A stretch of 19,789 bases of DNA, taken from contig DKES01000009.1 of the NCBI GenBank assembly GCA_002452615.1, positions 13,972 through 33,760 on the forward strand, in the 5' to 3' direction. The stretch's first letter is position 1. Each line of letters starts with the position of its first letter. Source of the stretch: Patescibacteria group bacterium UBA6816 (GTDB lineage: Bacteria > Patescibacteriota > Patescibacteriia > UBA2591 > UBA6264). Below, in pieces: positions 7,681 to 16,162 of the stretch. A model generated the notes under the pieces. The model searched no databases. It was given only the letters and a program-made list of their open reading frames with translations, and was not told the DNA's origin. The translations under genes were made by a program, and so were the position numbers.

Positions 7681-8394
7681 ATGGAAAATTTAATTTATTA
7701 TTTAATTGAACGGGTTAATTGGCAGAATTCTTTAATTTTTGTTTTATTAAGTGGGGGACCAACCTTAATTTGGCTTTGGCTTTGTTTAAGTTTTGACCGC
7801 AGCGCTCCTGAACCTAAAATAGAAATTTTTAAAATTTTTCTTTGGGGATGTTTAATTACTTTGCCTTTAATTCCTTTGGCTGGTTATTTAAGTCGTTTAA
7901 TTAAAGGATTAGATTGGCTTGGACCAGTGGCCTTTATTTTTATTCTTTCTTTTTTAATCGACGGTTTAATTGAAGAAATAAGCAAATACTTAGTTTTAAG
8001 ATATAGAATTTACCAGTCTAAACATTTTGATGAATTAAGAGACGGTTTTATTTATGGAATGACCTTGGGATTAGGGTTTGCTTTTATGGAAAATATTTTT
8101 TACGGATTTTTATCTGCCACCACTGCTTTAGGGGCAACGACTGTTTTTTTAAGGGGGTTTACCAGTACTTTTATGCATTTTCTTTCCGGAGGAATTATTG
8201 GTTATTATTTAGGTTTATATAAATTTAAAAACAAAAAAAGTTTTATTTTTCAGGGTATTTTTTGGGCGATTCTTTTTCACGGTCTTTACAATACTATTGT
8301 TAGGTTTAACTGGTGGTGGAACTTATTGCCCCTAGCCATTCTTTTATTAGGGGTTTATCTTATAATTCTTAAAAGAATTAAGAAATTTGATTAA
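7681..8394 (+). CDS. prsW: PrsW-family intramembrane glutamic protease
   Basis: Polytopic membrane protein of 237 residues with about seven to eight hydrophobic segments. The PrsW family signatures appear in order: EEISK (98-102) at a membrane edge, the FDELRDGFIYGMTLGLGFAFMEN stretch ending in E137-N138, His166 in FMHFLSG, and His200 in ILFHGLYN. In Bacillus subtilis, PrsW performs site-1 cleavage of the anti-sigma factor RsiW. Other members belong to the wider CPBP/Abi-like group, so the target here cannot be named. No anti-sigma/sigma pair is visible in the window. It stands alone between miaA (divergent) and miaB (convergent, 4-nt overlap of stop codons). The family call is firm; the substrate is unknown. 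Confidence 0.9.
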   Translation: MENLIYYLIERVNWQNSLIFVLLSGGPTLIWLWLCLSFDRSAPEPKIEIFKIFLWGCLITLPLIPLAGYLSRLIKGLDWLGPVAFIFILSFLIDGLIEEISKYLVLRYRIYQSKHFDELRDGFIYGMTLGLGFAFMENIFYGFLSATTALGATTVFLRGFTSTFMHFLSGGIIGYYLGLYKFKNKKSFIFQGIFWAILFHGLYNTIVRFNWWWNLLPLAILLLGVYLIILKRIKKFD

Positions 8395-9707
8395 TTAATA
8401 ATTCCCTCTAATCCCCAGGGAGTAGCTTTAATAATTTTTGCTTTAACAAATTGTCCAATTTTGGGTTGAGGAAAAAATAATTCGGCTTTATTACTTTTTT
8501 CCAAATTTATTTTTACATTTTTGAAGTTTTTTGTTTGACCGTAATATTGATTATTTTTACAGTTTTTAACTAAAATTTCCAGGGTTTGGCCGATTAATTT
8601 TTTGTTATTTTTTAAAGCAGTTTTTTCTAAAATTTTATTTAAAGTTTTTTCTCGTTGATGTTTTTCTTCTTTTAAAACATCATCTTTTATTAAGGCCGCT
8701 TTAGTTCCTGCCCGAGGAGAATATTGGGCAATATAAACTTGGTCAAATTTAATCTTTTTTAAAAGTCGCGCCGTATTTTTAAATTGTTTTTTTGTTTCTC
8801 CGGGAAAACCGACAATAATATCTGTAGAGATAGTTATCCCGGGGATTTTCTTCCTAATTTTTTTAATTAGATTTTTATAATCTTGAACCGTGTAGTGGCG
8901 GTTCATTTTTTTTAAAATTTCATTATCACCGGATTGAACTGGTAAATGAAGGTATTTAATAATTTTTTTTGATTGAGCCATGACTTTAATTAACTCATCA
9001 GAAAGGTCTTTAGGATGGGAGGTTAGAAAAGTTAGCCAAAAATTTTCAGAAAAATTATCAATCATTTGGAGTAGTTTTGGAAAATTTATTGCTTTGTTTT
9101 TATGTCTTAATGTTTTTATGTTTTGATGATATGAGTTAACATTTTGTCCTAATAAAATAATTTCTAAAAAACCTTTTTTAATTAAAGATTTAACTTCTTT
9201 TATAATTTCTTGCTCTGGTCGGCTAAATTCTCTTCCCCGAGTATAAGGAACGACACAATAAGAGCAAAAATTATTACAACCAGTCATAATGGGAACAAAA
9301 GCGCTAATTTTAGAATTTATTTTAGGAAGGAGGGATAAATAGTCTTGGGGAGATTTTTCAAAATCAATTTTTTGTTGAAGAATAATTTTTTCTAAATTAT
9401 TAAGGTCTTTAATATTAAAAATAAAATCAAAAAATTTTTCCATTTTTTTTCTATCTTGATTTAATAAACAACCGGTTAAACCAACTTTAAATTGGACATT
9501 TTTCTTTTTTAATTCCAAAAATTGATTAGCTAAACCATAAACTCGGTCAACTGCGGATTGGCGCACTGAACACATGTTAACAATAATTAAGTCAGATTGT
9601 TTAATATCAGTGGTTTTTTCATAACCAATATTTTGCAGCCTGGCAGCAATACGCTCACTATCTGATTTATTCATCTGACAGCCAAATGTAATAAGGTGAT
9701 ATTTCAT
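8391..9707 (-). CDS. miaB: tRNA-2-methylthio-N6-dimethylallyladenosine synthase
   Basis: Radical-SAM methylthiotransferase that converts i6A37 to ms2i6A37 in tRNA, acting on the product of MiaA. The protein has 438 residues. The N-terminal methylthiotransferase domain has the three cluster Cys (C10 in TFGCQMN, C46 in VNMCSVRQ, C80 in LTGCLLNQ). The radical-SAM domain has the CxxxCxxC motif at C144, C148 and C151 (GCNNFCSYC), followed by VPYTRGREFSRP. A TRAM RNA-binding domain forms the end (about 370-438). The GCQMNKSDSE start and VPYTRGRE favour MiaB over RimO. It is the last gene of the leftward run after thrS, 112 nt downstream of it. A hairpin in that gap may terminate or stabilise the transcript. 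Confidence 0.97.
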   Translation of the reverse strand: MKYHLITFGCQMNKSDSERIAARLQNIGYEKTTDIKQSDLIIVNMCSVRQSAVDRVYGLANQFLELKKKNVQFKVGLTGCLLNQDRKKMEKFFDFIFNIKDLNNLEKIILQQKIDFEKSPQDYLSLLPKINSKISAFVPIMTGCNNFCSYCVVPYTRGREFSRPEQEIIKEVKSLIKKGFLEIILLGQNVNSYHQNIKTLRHKNKAINFPKLLQMIDNFSENFWLTFLTSHPKDLSDELIKVMAQSKKIIKYLHLPVQSGDNEILKKMNRHYTVQDYKNLIKKIRKKIPGITISTDIIVGFPGETKKQFKNTARLLKKIKFDQVYIAQYSPRAGTKAALIKDDVLKEEKHQREKTLNKILEKTALKNNKKLIGQTLEILVKNCKNNQYYGQTKNFKNVKINLEKSNKAELFFPQPKIGQFVKAKIIKATPWGLEGIIN

Positions 9708-9763
9708 ATTAAGATAATTTAAGAGTATTTTTTATTCTTGATAATATTTTAGGCTATTTAAAT

Positions 9764-9795
9764 AATTTGCCAAGAGACCAATCCCTTGGCAAATT
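9764..9795. terminator. Perfect 11-bp inverted repeat between thrS and miaB
   Basis: AATTTGCCAAG (9764-9774) and CTTGGCAAATT (9785-9795) are exact inverted copies with a 10-nt loop. It lies 25 nt past the thrS stop and 57 nt before miaB on the minus strand. On the minus strand the following bases (ATTTAAATAG) form only a weak U tract, so it is either an inefficient terminator or an RNA-stabilising hairpin between operon genes. Confidence 0.45.
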
Positions 9796-9819
9796 TGTTT
9801 CTAATTTGTATTTATCAGA

Positions 9820-11625
9820 TTATTTTTTTTCTTTGATTTCTTTTAGAATTTTTTCTTGGAATTTTTTTCGTGACATTTTTTCTTGCCGATTTCCCCTCAT
9901 TCTAACGTTTAAATTATTTGACTTAACTTCTTTATCACCAATAACTAAAATATAGGGAATTTTTTGTTTTTCTGCTTTTCTAATTTTATAAGAAATAGTT
10001 TCATTTAAAGTATCAACCAGAACTCTTAATCCTTTTTCTTCTAATTCTTGTCCTAATTTTTTAGTCTCTTTTTGATGAATTTTTCCTACGGGAGTTAAGT
10101 AAACCTGAACCGGAGAAAGCCAAAGAGGAAAAGCACCGGCATAATGTTCTATTAAAACACCAAGAAATCTTTCTAAAGAACCTAATAAAGCCCGGTGAAT
10201 CATAATCGGTTGTTTTTTCTTTCCCTTTTTATCAATATAGGTAATATCAAATTTTTCTGGTAAATTAAAATCAACTTGAATGGTAGTACATTGCCAATCC
10301 CGTCCCAAACTATCTTTTATTTTAATATCTATTTTAGGCCCATAAAAAACTCCGCCAGCCGGGTCAATCTGGTATTTTATTTTTAATTTTTTTAAAGCGT
10401 CTTTTAAGGCTTTAGTAGCTTTATCCCAATTTTTTTGTGAACCCACAAATTTTTCTGGTTGAGTGGAAAGATAAATATCATAATTTTTAAAACCAAAGGT
10501 TTTTAAAATTTTAAGGCCAAATTTAACCGTGGTAGTAATTTCTTTGTCTAAATCATCTAAAGAACAAAAAATATGAGCGTCATCTTGGGTAAATCCTCGG
10601 ACGCGAGTTAAACCGTGTAAAACCCCGGATTTTTCATAGCGGTAAACAGTCCCTAGTTCAGTGTAGCGTAAAGGAAGGTCGCGATAACTTTTAAGTTCAT
10701 TTTGATAAATAGCAATATGAAAAGGGCAGTTCATGGGTTTTAATTGATAATCGTCTTTTTCTTCTTTGTTTAGTTCAACCAGATGCATTAAGGGAAACAT
10801 ATTTTCACGATAAAAGTTGTTGTGGCCAGATTTTTTCCAGAGATTCATTTTAGCAATATGGGGGGTGGAAATTAATTGATAACCATTAGCAGTGTATTGG
10901 TCAAGGATATAATTTTCTACAATTCTTTTTAAAATAGCTCCTCGCGGGTGCCAGAGGATTAGACCCGGGCCAATGTCTTCATTAATTTGGAATAAATCTA
11001 ATTCTTGACCAATTTTTCGGTGGTCTCTTTTTTCTGCCTCCGCTCTATTTTTTAAGAATTCGTCTAACTCTTTTTTTTGAGAAAAAGCTAAACCATAAAT
11101 TCTTTGTAACATTTTATTTTTTTCATTTCCGCGCCAATAAGCCCCGGCAATTTTATCAAGTTTAAAAACCCCAAGCTCTTTAACAGATTTAACATGAGGA
11201 CCGCGACACAAGTCAATAAAATTTCCTAATTGATAAATACTAACTTGGGTATTTGAGGATTGGGAGGGGGAGTTGAGGTTGTTTTTATTTTTTGATGATT
11301 TAACTGTGGTCCCGGTTTTTTTAATATCTTCTAATAATTCAATTTTATAGGGTTGGTCTAATTTTTTAAATAATTTTAAAGCTTGGTCAAGATTCATTTC
11401 TTGGCGAATAAAGGGCAATCCTTTTTTAATTAATTGACGCATTTTTTTCTCAATTTTTTTTAAATCTTGCGGAGTTAGTTTTGTTTCTAAATCAAGGTCA
11501 TAATAAAAACCATGCGCCACTACAGGTCCAATACCGAATTTAGCTTGAGGAAATAATTCTAAAATAGCTGCGGCCATTAAATGGCTGGTAGAATGACGAA
11601 TTATTTCCAAATTAGAAGAATTCAT
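9820..11625 (-). CDS. thrS: Threonyl-tRNA synthetase lacking the N-terminal TGS domain
   Basis: Class II synthetase that charges tRNA-Thr. The protein has 601 residues. It opens directly with the N2 editing domain: H11-xxx-H15 (HSTSHL) and C140-xxx-H144 (CRGPH) match E. coli H73, H77, C182 and H186, so hydrolysis of Ser-tRNA(Thr) should be kept. The roughly 60-residue N1/TGS domain of E. coli ThrRS is absent. The upstream gene ends only 6 nt before this ATG, so no longer start is possible. About 20 extra residues rich in Ser, Asn and Lys (around 105-128) sit inside the editing domain. The catalytic domain keeps the zinc ligands C300, H351 and H477 at exactly E. coli spacing, plus motif 2 (RVRGFTQDDAHIF). 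The anticodon-binding domain is about 505-601. It appears to be in one leftward operon with dnaE and miaB. Confidence 0.97.
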   Translation of the reverse strand: MNSSNLEIIRHSTSHLMAAAILELFPQAKFGIGPVVAHGFYYDLDLETKLTPQDLKKIEKKMRQLIKKGLPFIRQEMNLDQALKLFKKLDQPYKIELLEDIKKTGTTVKSSKNKNNLNSPSQSSNTQVSIYQLGNFIDLCRGPHVKSVKELGVFKLDKIAGAYWRGNEKNKMLQRIYGLAFSQKKELDEFLKNRAEAEKRDHRKIGQELDLFQINEDIGPGLILWHPRGAILKRIVENYILDQYTANGYQLISTPHIAKMNLWKKSGHNNFYRENMFPLMHLVELNKEEKDDYQLKPMNCPFHIAIYQNELKSYRDLPLRYTELGTVYRYEKSGVLHGLTRVRGFTQDDAHIFCSLDDLDKEITTTVKFGLKILKTFGFKNYDIYLSTQPEKFVGSQKNWDKATKALKDALKKLKIKYQIDPAGGVFYGPKIDIKIKDSLGRDWQCTTIQVDFNLPEKFDITYIDKKGKKKQPIMIHRALLGSLERFLGVLIEHYAGAFPLWLSPVQVYLTPVGKIHQKETKKLGQELEEKGLRVLVDTLNETISYKIRKAEKQKIPYILVIGDKEVKSNNLNVRMRGNRQEKMSRKKFQEKILKEIKEKK

Positions 11626-11631
11626 ATTTTT

Positions 11632-12750
11632 TTAGTTAATTATTGTTATTTTAATATTTTTTTGAGAAGGAAATATTTTGTCGGTTAAAAAGGGTGGCCA
11701 GGATTTTATTTTTATTGCTTGTATTTCTTTAAATTCACTTAAATATTCTTCAATTTCTGTTTTTTTAAATTCTTTTAATTTTTCTTTTTCTAAAATTTCA
11801 TTTTCTGGGGTAATAATCATATAACCACGAAATTGTATTTCCAAAAGAGTTTTTTCTTCTTCTGGATAAGATTCTTTAATGCGACCAGAAATATCAGCGT
11901 CGTGAGCAATTAATTTTTTACCCAAAGGAACGTTTTCTTTTAGTTTTTCTCGGGCAATTCTTAACAAGTCTTCTTCAGCTACGGCTACGGCCATAATTTT
12001 AATTTTTTTAAAGACAGTAAATTCTGTTTTTTCTTCTCCGGCTAAAGCATCAACATTTTCTTCCACAAGATTATGTTTGATAATTATTTTTAAATTTTCA
12101 TCTTCTAAGGTTGCTTGAATTTCTTCAATTGCTTGTTGGTAAAGTTCTTCTTCAACCTCTTTTAAAGCTTGGTCAATATCTGATTGCATAATCACACCGG
12201 TTTTTTTTAAACCCCCGGTCATCGGACTAGTACTTTCCGCCTGGATATTATTTTTTAAAAATTCATTTTTTAAATTAGGAATAGTAAATTCAGCGGGGTC
12301 AATTTCATATTCTGGACCTATTTTATCAGCGCGAACGGCGACCGTGGTTTCACCTCGAGGGGGGATATAGATTCTTTCAATGGCCCTAAAAATTAATCCT
12401 GTTGGAGAAGCAAAACGGGTGCTCGCGACAAAATTAATTGGTGAACCAGTTTGATTAGTTAAAATAATTTCTCCTTCAGCATAATCTTCTACTGAAACAG
12501 TGGCCTGGGGATAAAAAGTTTTATTTTTTTCTTTAATTAAAAAAAAGTTTTTTCCGGTGAGAAGAGAATCTTGTTCTGTCACCATAATTTCAAAATCAAC
12601 CTCTACATCCTCTGGTTGAGGGGTGATAACAATTTGAATTCCATAAGCAGTTTTAAAAAAACCTAAAATTAAACCAACAAAAACAAAAAAAGTTAAAATA
12701 ATAAAAAGAAGAGCAATTTTGTTTTGGGGAGAAATATAAGTTTTAGTCAT
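11632..12750 (-). CDS. Single-pass membrane protein with baseplate-J-like extracytoplasmic region
   Basis: Function unknown. The protein has 372 residues: short cytoplasmic N-terminus, one membrane helix (about 11-33), then a long region outside the membrane, rich in beta-strand and acidic residues. The segment from about 85 to 190 is the recognisable part. Its motifs EIILTNQTGSP, ASTRFASPTGLIFRA, IYIPPRGETTVAVRADKIGP and STSPMTGGL resemble the baseplate J/gp47-like repeat I associate with proteins widely annotated in CPR genomes. A middle helical stretch (190-240) and a second alpha/beta region follow. There is no phage or contractile-injection gene nearby, so a structural surface role fits better than a tail baseplate. 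It lies 65 nt after dnaE and only 6 nt before thrS, so it is probably co-transcribed with both. The family resemblance is from memory of motifs, not a search. Confidence 0.7.
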   Translation of the reverse strand: MTKTYISPQNKIALLFIILTFFVFVGLILGFFKTAYGIQIVITPQPEDVEVDFEIMVTEQDSLLTGKNFFLIKEKNKTFYPQATVSVEDYAEGEIILTNQTGSPINFVASTRFASPTGLIFRAIERIYIPPRGETTVAVRADKIGPEYEIDPAEFTIPNLKNEFLKNNIQAESTSPMTGGLKKTGVIMQSDIDQALKEVEEELYQQAIEEIQATLEDENLKIIIKHNLVEENVDALAGEEKTEFTVFKKIKIMAVAVAEEDLLRIAREKLKENVPLGKKLIAHDADISGRIKESYPEEEKTLLEIQFRGYMIITPENEILEKEKLKEFKKTEIEEYLSEFKEIQAIKIKSWPPFLTDKIFPSQKNIKITIIN

Positions 12751-12815
12751 ATTTAATTATATTAAAAAATCAAATAGCCCAGTAGTTTAAAATTTCTAAT
12801 TTTTATATTATCAAG

Positions 12816-15800
12816 TTATGACAACTTAAGCAAGAGATTATCAAGCATTTCTTTGGTAATTTCTTTCACTTCCTGAACAATAATTTTTAATTCATCATCT
12901 TTATTTGAAAGTTTACCGGTAATAGAAATTGTCTTATTTTCCTGCCAAAGGTCTTTTGTTTTTTTAAATATTTTAGGGAAAACAATAGCCTCAATTTCTC
13001 CAAAAGAGTCTTCCACTTTAACAAAAATCATATTTTCATTACTAGAGGTAATAATTTTATTAATATTAGTGACCAGCCCGAGTATTTTTATAGAACCTTT
13101 TTTGTTTAAATTAAGTTCATTAATCGGCACTAAATATTTTTTAATAATGGGTTGATATTTTTGTAAGGGGTGTTCAGAAACAAAAATTCCTAATAATTGT
13201 TTTTCCCAAATTAATTTTTGTTCCTGGGGAGCGGGGTCAGTTTTTTTTAATTTAATTTCGCTTTTCCCCTTTAAAGATAAAAGGCCAAAAATATTTTTTT
13301 GTCCATTGTTTTTGTCTTTTTGTTTTTTTCTAACAAATTCAAGTAAAGTATTGATACTGGCTAACATTTGATTTCTTTCGCCAAATTTATCCAAAGCCCC
13401 GGCTTTAATCAAGCTTTCTAAAGATTTTTTATTTAAGTTTTTTGAATTAATACGACTAAGAAAATCTTCTAAATTTTGAAAAAGACCATTTTCTTCTCTT
13501 TCTTTGACAATGGTTTGGACAATTCCTTCTCCGACATTTTTAATTACTAATAAGCCAAAACGAATTTGTTTTTTTCCGGTGACAGTAAAATTTTTAAAAC
13601 TTTCATTAATATCCGGGGGAAGAATTTCAATTTTTTTATTTTTTGCTTCTTCTACTTCAATGGTAATTCGGTCTGTATCTCCTTGGTGGGCGGTTAGCAG
13701 GGCGGCCATAAATTCAGTCGGGTAGTGGGCTTTTAAATAAGCGGTTTGATAAGCAATGGTAGCATAACAAGTAGCGTGAGCTAAATTAAATCCGTATCCG
13801 GCAAAGGGTTCAATAAAGGCAAATATTTTTTGGGCGGTTGATTCAGGGATTTTATTCTTAACACATCCTTTGATAAATTTTTCTTTTTGTTCTTGTAAAA
13901 GTTTGGGTATTTTTTTACCCACAGCCTTTCTTAAAACATCGGCTTCAGATAAAGAAAAACCAGCCAAATCACGGGCAATGCGCAAAATTTGTTCTTGGTA
14001 AATAGCAATCCCATAAGTAGAGTCTAAAATTGGTCTTAATTTAGGGTGAAGATAAGTGGGTTTTATTCTCCCGTGCTTTCCATCAATATAATTAGGGATT
14101 AATTCCATAGGACCGGGTCGATAAAGAGCCACCATGGCAATAATATCTTTAAAAACAGTCGGTTTTAATTTTTTTAAATAACGTTGCATTCCCGAGGATT
14201 CTAATTGGAAAATTCCAGTAGTGGCTGCTTTTTGTAAAAGATTAAATGTTTTTTGGTCGTCTAGGGGAATTTTACTAATATCTATTTTTTGTTGATGATT
14301 ATATTTGATTAATTTAAGGGTTTTTTCAATAATTGTTAAATTTCTTAATCCTAAAAAATCCATTTTTAAAAGACCTAAGCCTTCAATTATGTGCATATCA
14401 TATTGAGTGATGGTTGTTTTTTCTCCTCCAGAAACATCATATTGAAGGGGAACATACTGAACAAGAGGTTGAGGAGCAATAACAACTCCACAAGCGTGTT
14501 TAGAGGCGTGTCGGGCTACTCCTTCTAATTTTTGAGCCGGGTCAATAATTTTTTTGGCGTCTTCATTAGTTTGATAAATTTCCCTTAATTCACTAGAGAT
14601 TTTTAAAGCCTTGGAAAGGGGCGTATTAAAGGGGACCATTTTTGATAATTTATCGCAAAAGGCATAAGGGTAATCTAAAACCCGACCCACATCTCTAATC
14701 GCCGCCCGGGCGGCCATGGTCCCAAAAGTAATAATTTGAGAAACATGGTCTCGGCCATATTTATCTTCTACGTATTCTAAAACTCGGTCTCTTTTTGTAT
14801 CTGCAAAATCTAAATCAATATCAGGCATGGCAATTCGGTCTGGATTTAAAAAACGTTCAAAAATTAATCCGTATTTCAAAGGGTCAATATCAGTAATGCC
14901 GAGAATATAAGAAACAATTGAACCAGCCGCACTGCCACGTCCCGGGCCAACAACAATATTATTTTCTTTGGCCCAATTAACAAAATTTTGAACAATTAAA
15001 AAATAAGAGGCAAATCCTGTTTTTTTAATAACCTCTAATTCATATGATAAACGTTTTTTAATTTCATTATTAATTTGCGGATAGCGCTGGCTAATCTTTT
15101 TTTGACAAAGATTTTTTAAATATTGATTATTATTTTCTTCTTTAAGAATAGGGAAGGGGGGTAATTTTACTTTTCCTAATTCAATTTCTAAATTACATTG
15201 GTCAACAATTTTTTGGGTATTAATAATAACTTCTGGATGGTCTTTAAAATCTTGTTTCATTTCTTGAACCGACCGTAAAGAAAAATCATCTCCAAGGTAC
15301 GACATTCTGTCTTGGTCTTTCTTTTTCTTCTTGGTTTGTAAACAAATAAGAATATCCTGAATTTCAGCATCTTCTTTTTTAGTATAATGAACATCATTAG
15401 TGGCCACTACGGGAATATTTAACTTTTGGCTAATTTTAAAAATATTTTTATTTACTATTTTTTGGTCTTTATTTTGATGACGATTTTGAACCTCAAGATA
15501 AAAATTGCCTGGACCAAAAATCTGTTGATATTCTAAGGCCCTTTTTTCTGCTTGAGAAATTTTATTTTGTAAAATTAAATCAGGAATTTCACCTCTTAAA
15601 CAAGCTGATAAACCAATTAATCCTGCGTTATGTTTTTTTAAAAGAGTTAAATCAATCCGGGGTTTATAATAAAAGCCTTTTAAATGAGCCAAGGTGGTTA
15701 ATTTAATTAAATTTTTATATCCCTTTTTGTTTTTAGCTAAAAGAACTAAATGATGCGGTCTTTCGTCTATTTTTGCTCTTTTATTTAAATGTCCGTGAGG

Positions 15801-16079
15801 AGCTAAATAAGCCTCTACTCCAATAATCGGTTTAATCCCTGCTTTTTTAGCCTTTTGGTAAAATTCAATCACCCCATACATGACCCCGTGGTCAGTAATG
15901 GCCAAAGATTTCATTTTTTGTTTTTTAGCTTCGGCAATTAAATCATCTATTTTAGAGAGACCATCGAGTAATGAATAATGAGTGTGAACATGAAGATGAG
16001 TAAAGCCCGCACTATTTAACAATGAATTTTTTAAGGGCGGGCCATCTTTTTTTATTTTTTTATTTGAATTAACAGTCAT
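12816..16079 (-). CDS. dnaE: DNA polymerase III alpha subunit
   Basis: Replicative DNA polymerase of the DnaE type. I chose the ATG at 16079 (1087 residues); an in-frame TTG at 16115 would add 12 residues and is less likely. The PHP domain comes first, and all nine candidate metal ligands are present: H30, H32, D39, H64, E89, H109 or H110, C160, D229 and H231. The polymerase core has PGRGSAAGS (379-387), the catalytic Asp pair in PDIDLDF (D420, D422) and the third Asp in KMDFLGLRNL (D574), with E. coli-like spacing. A helix-hairpin-helix region and an OB fold (about 985-1065, ending in ITGKLSNKDDELKIIVQEV) follow. The clamp-binding motif is not obvious. It is preceded by a small membrane-protein gene and a terminator-like hairpin, and followed by the baseplate-J-like gene. 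Confidence 0.97.
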   Translation of the reverse strand: MTVNSNKKIKKDGPPLKNSLLNSAGFTHLHVHTHYSLLDGLSKIDDLIAEAKKQKMKSLAITDHGVMYGVIEFYQKAKKAGIKPIIGVEAYLAPHGHLNKRAKIDERPHHLVLLAKNKKGYKNLIKLTTLAHLKGFYYKPRIDLTLLKKHNAGLIGLSACLRGEIPDLILQNKISQAEKRALEYQQIFGPGNFYLEVQNRHQNKDQKIVNKNIFKISQKLNIPVVATNDVHYTKKEDAEIQDILICLQTKKKKKDQDRMSYLGDDFSLRSVQEMKQDFKDHPEVIINTQKIVDQCNLEIELGKVKLPPFPILKEENNNQYLKNLCQKKISQRYPQINNEIKKRLSYELEVIKKTGFASYFLIVQNFVNWAKENNIVVGPGRGSAAGSIVSYILGITDIDPLKYGLIFERFLNPDRIAMPDIDLDFADTKRDRVLEYVEDKYGRDHVSQIITFGTMAARAAIRDVGRVLDYPYAFCDKLSKMVPFNTPLSKALKISSELREIYQTNEDAKKIIDPAQKLEGVARHASKHACGVVIAPQPLVQYVPLQYDVSGGEKTTITQYDMHIIEGLGLLKMDFLGLRNLTIIEKTLKLIKYNHQQKIDISKIPLDDQKTFNLLQKAATTGIFQLESSGMQRYLKKLKPTVFKDIIAMVALYRPGPMELIPNYIDGKHGRIKPTYLHPKLRPILDSTYGIAIYQEQILRIARDLAGFSLSEADVLRKAVGKKIPKLLQEQKEKFIKGCVKNKIPESTAQKIFAFIEPFAGYGFNLAHATCYATIAYQTAYLKAHYPTEFMAALLTAHQGDTDRITIEVEEAKNKKIEILPPDINESFKNFTVTGKKQIRFGLLVIKNVGEGIVQTIVKEREENGLFQNLEDFLSRINSKNLNKKSLESLIKAGALDKFGERNQMLASINTLLEFVRKKQKDKNNGQKNIFGLLSLKGKSEIKLKKTDPAPQEQKLIWEKQLLGIFVSEHPLQKYQPIIKKYLVPINELNLNKKGSIKILGLVTNINKIITSSNENMIFVKVEDSFGEIEAIVFPKIFKKTKDLWQENKTISITGKLSNKDDELKIIVQEVKEITKEMLDNLLLKLS

Positions 16080-16116
16080 TTTTGAGAATTTTTTGTTTAA
16101 TAAATTTTTTAACAAA

Positions 16117-16154
16117 AAGAAAATAAACTAAAAGCCAAAAGTTTTAATTTTGGC
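16117..16154 (-). terminator. Intrinsic terminator or attenuator between the small membrane-protein gene and dnaE
   Basis: On the minus strand GCCAAAA (16154-16148) pairs perfectly with TTTTGGC (16140-16134) around a 7-nt loop, followed by the T-rich tract TTTTAGTTTATTTTC. This is a modest hairpin of seven pairs, three of them G-C. Since I see no clear promoter between it and dnaE, it may act as a partial terminator that lowers dnaE expression relative to the first gene. Confidence 0.5.
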
Positions 16155-16162
16155 CTAAGTTT

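Noticed and set aside
12756..12761. TATAAT on the minus strand just before the baseplate-J-like gene, hinting at a leaderless transcript
   Set aside because: No -35-like hexamer lies 16-18 nt upstream, and TATAAT is expected by chance in sequence this rich in A+T.
13504..13725. Plus-strand open frame inside dnaE (and others at 545-736, 3888-4076, 4549-4755, 9767-9955)
   Set aside because: Shadows of well-supported genes on the other strand, with no family features or start signals.
16080..16115. TTG start for dnaE
   Set aside because: ATG at 16079 already leaves 25 residues before the PHP domain, and the 12-residue extension has no family support.
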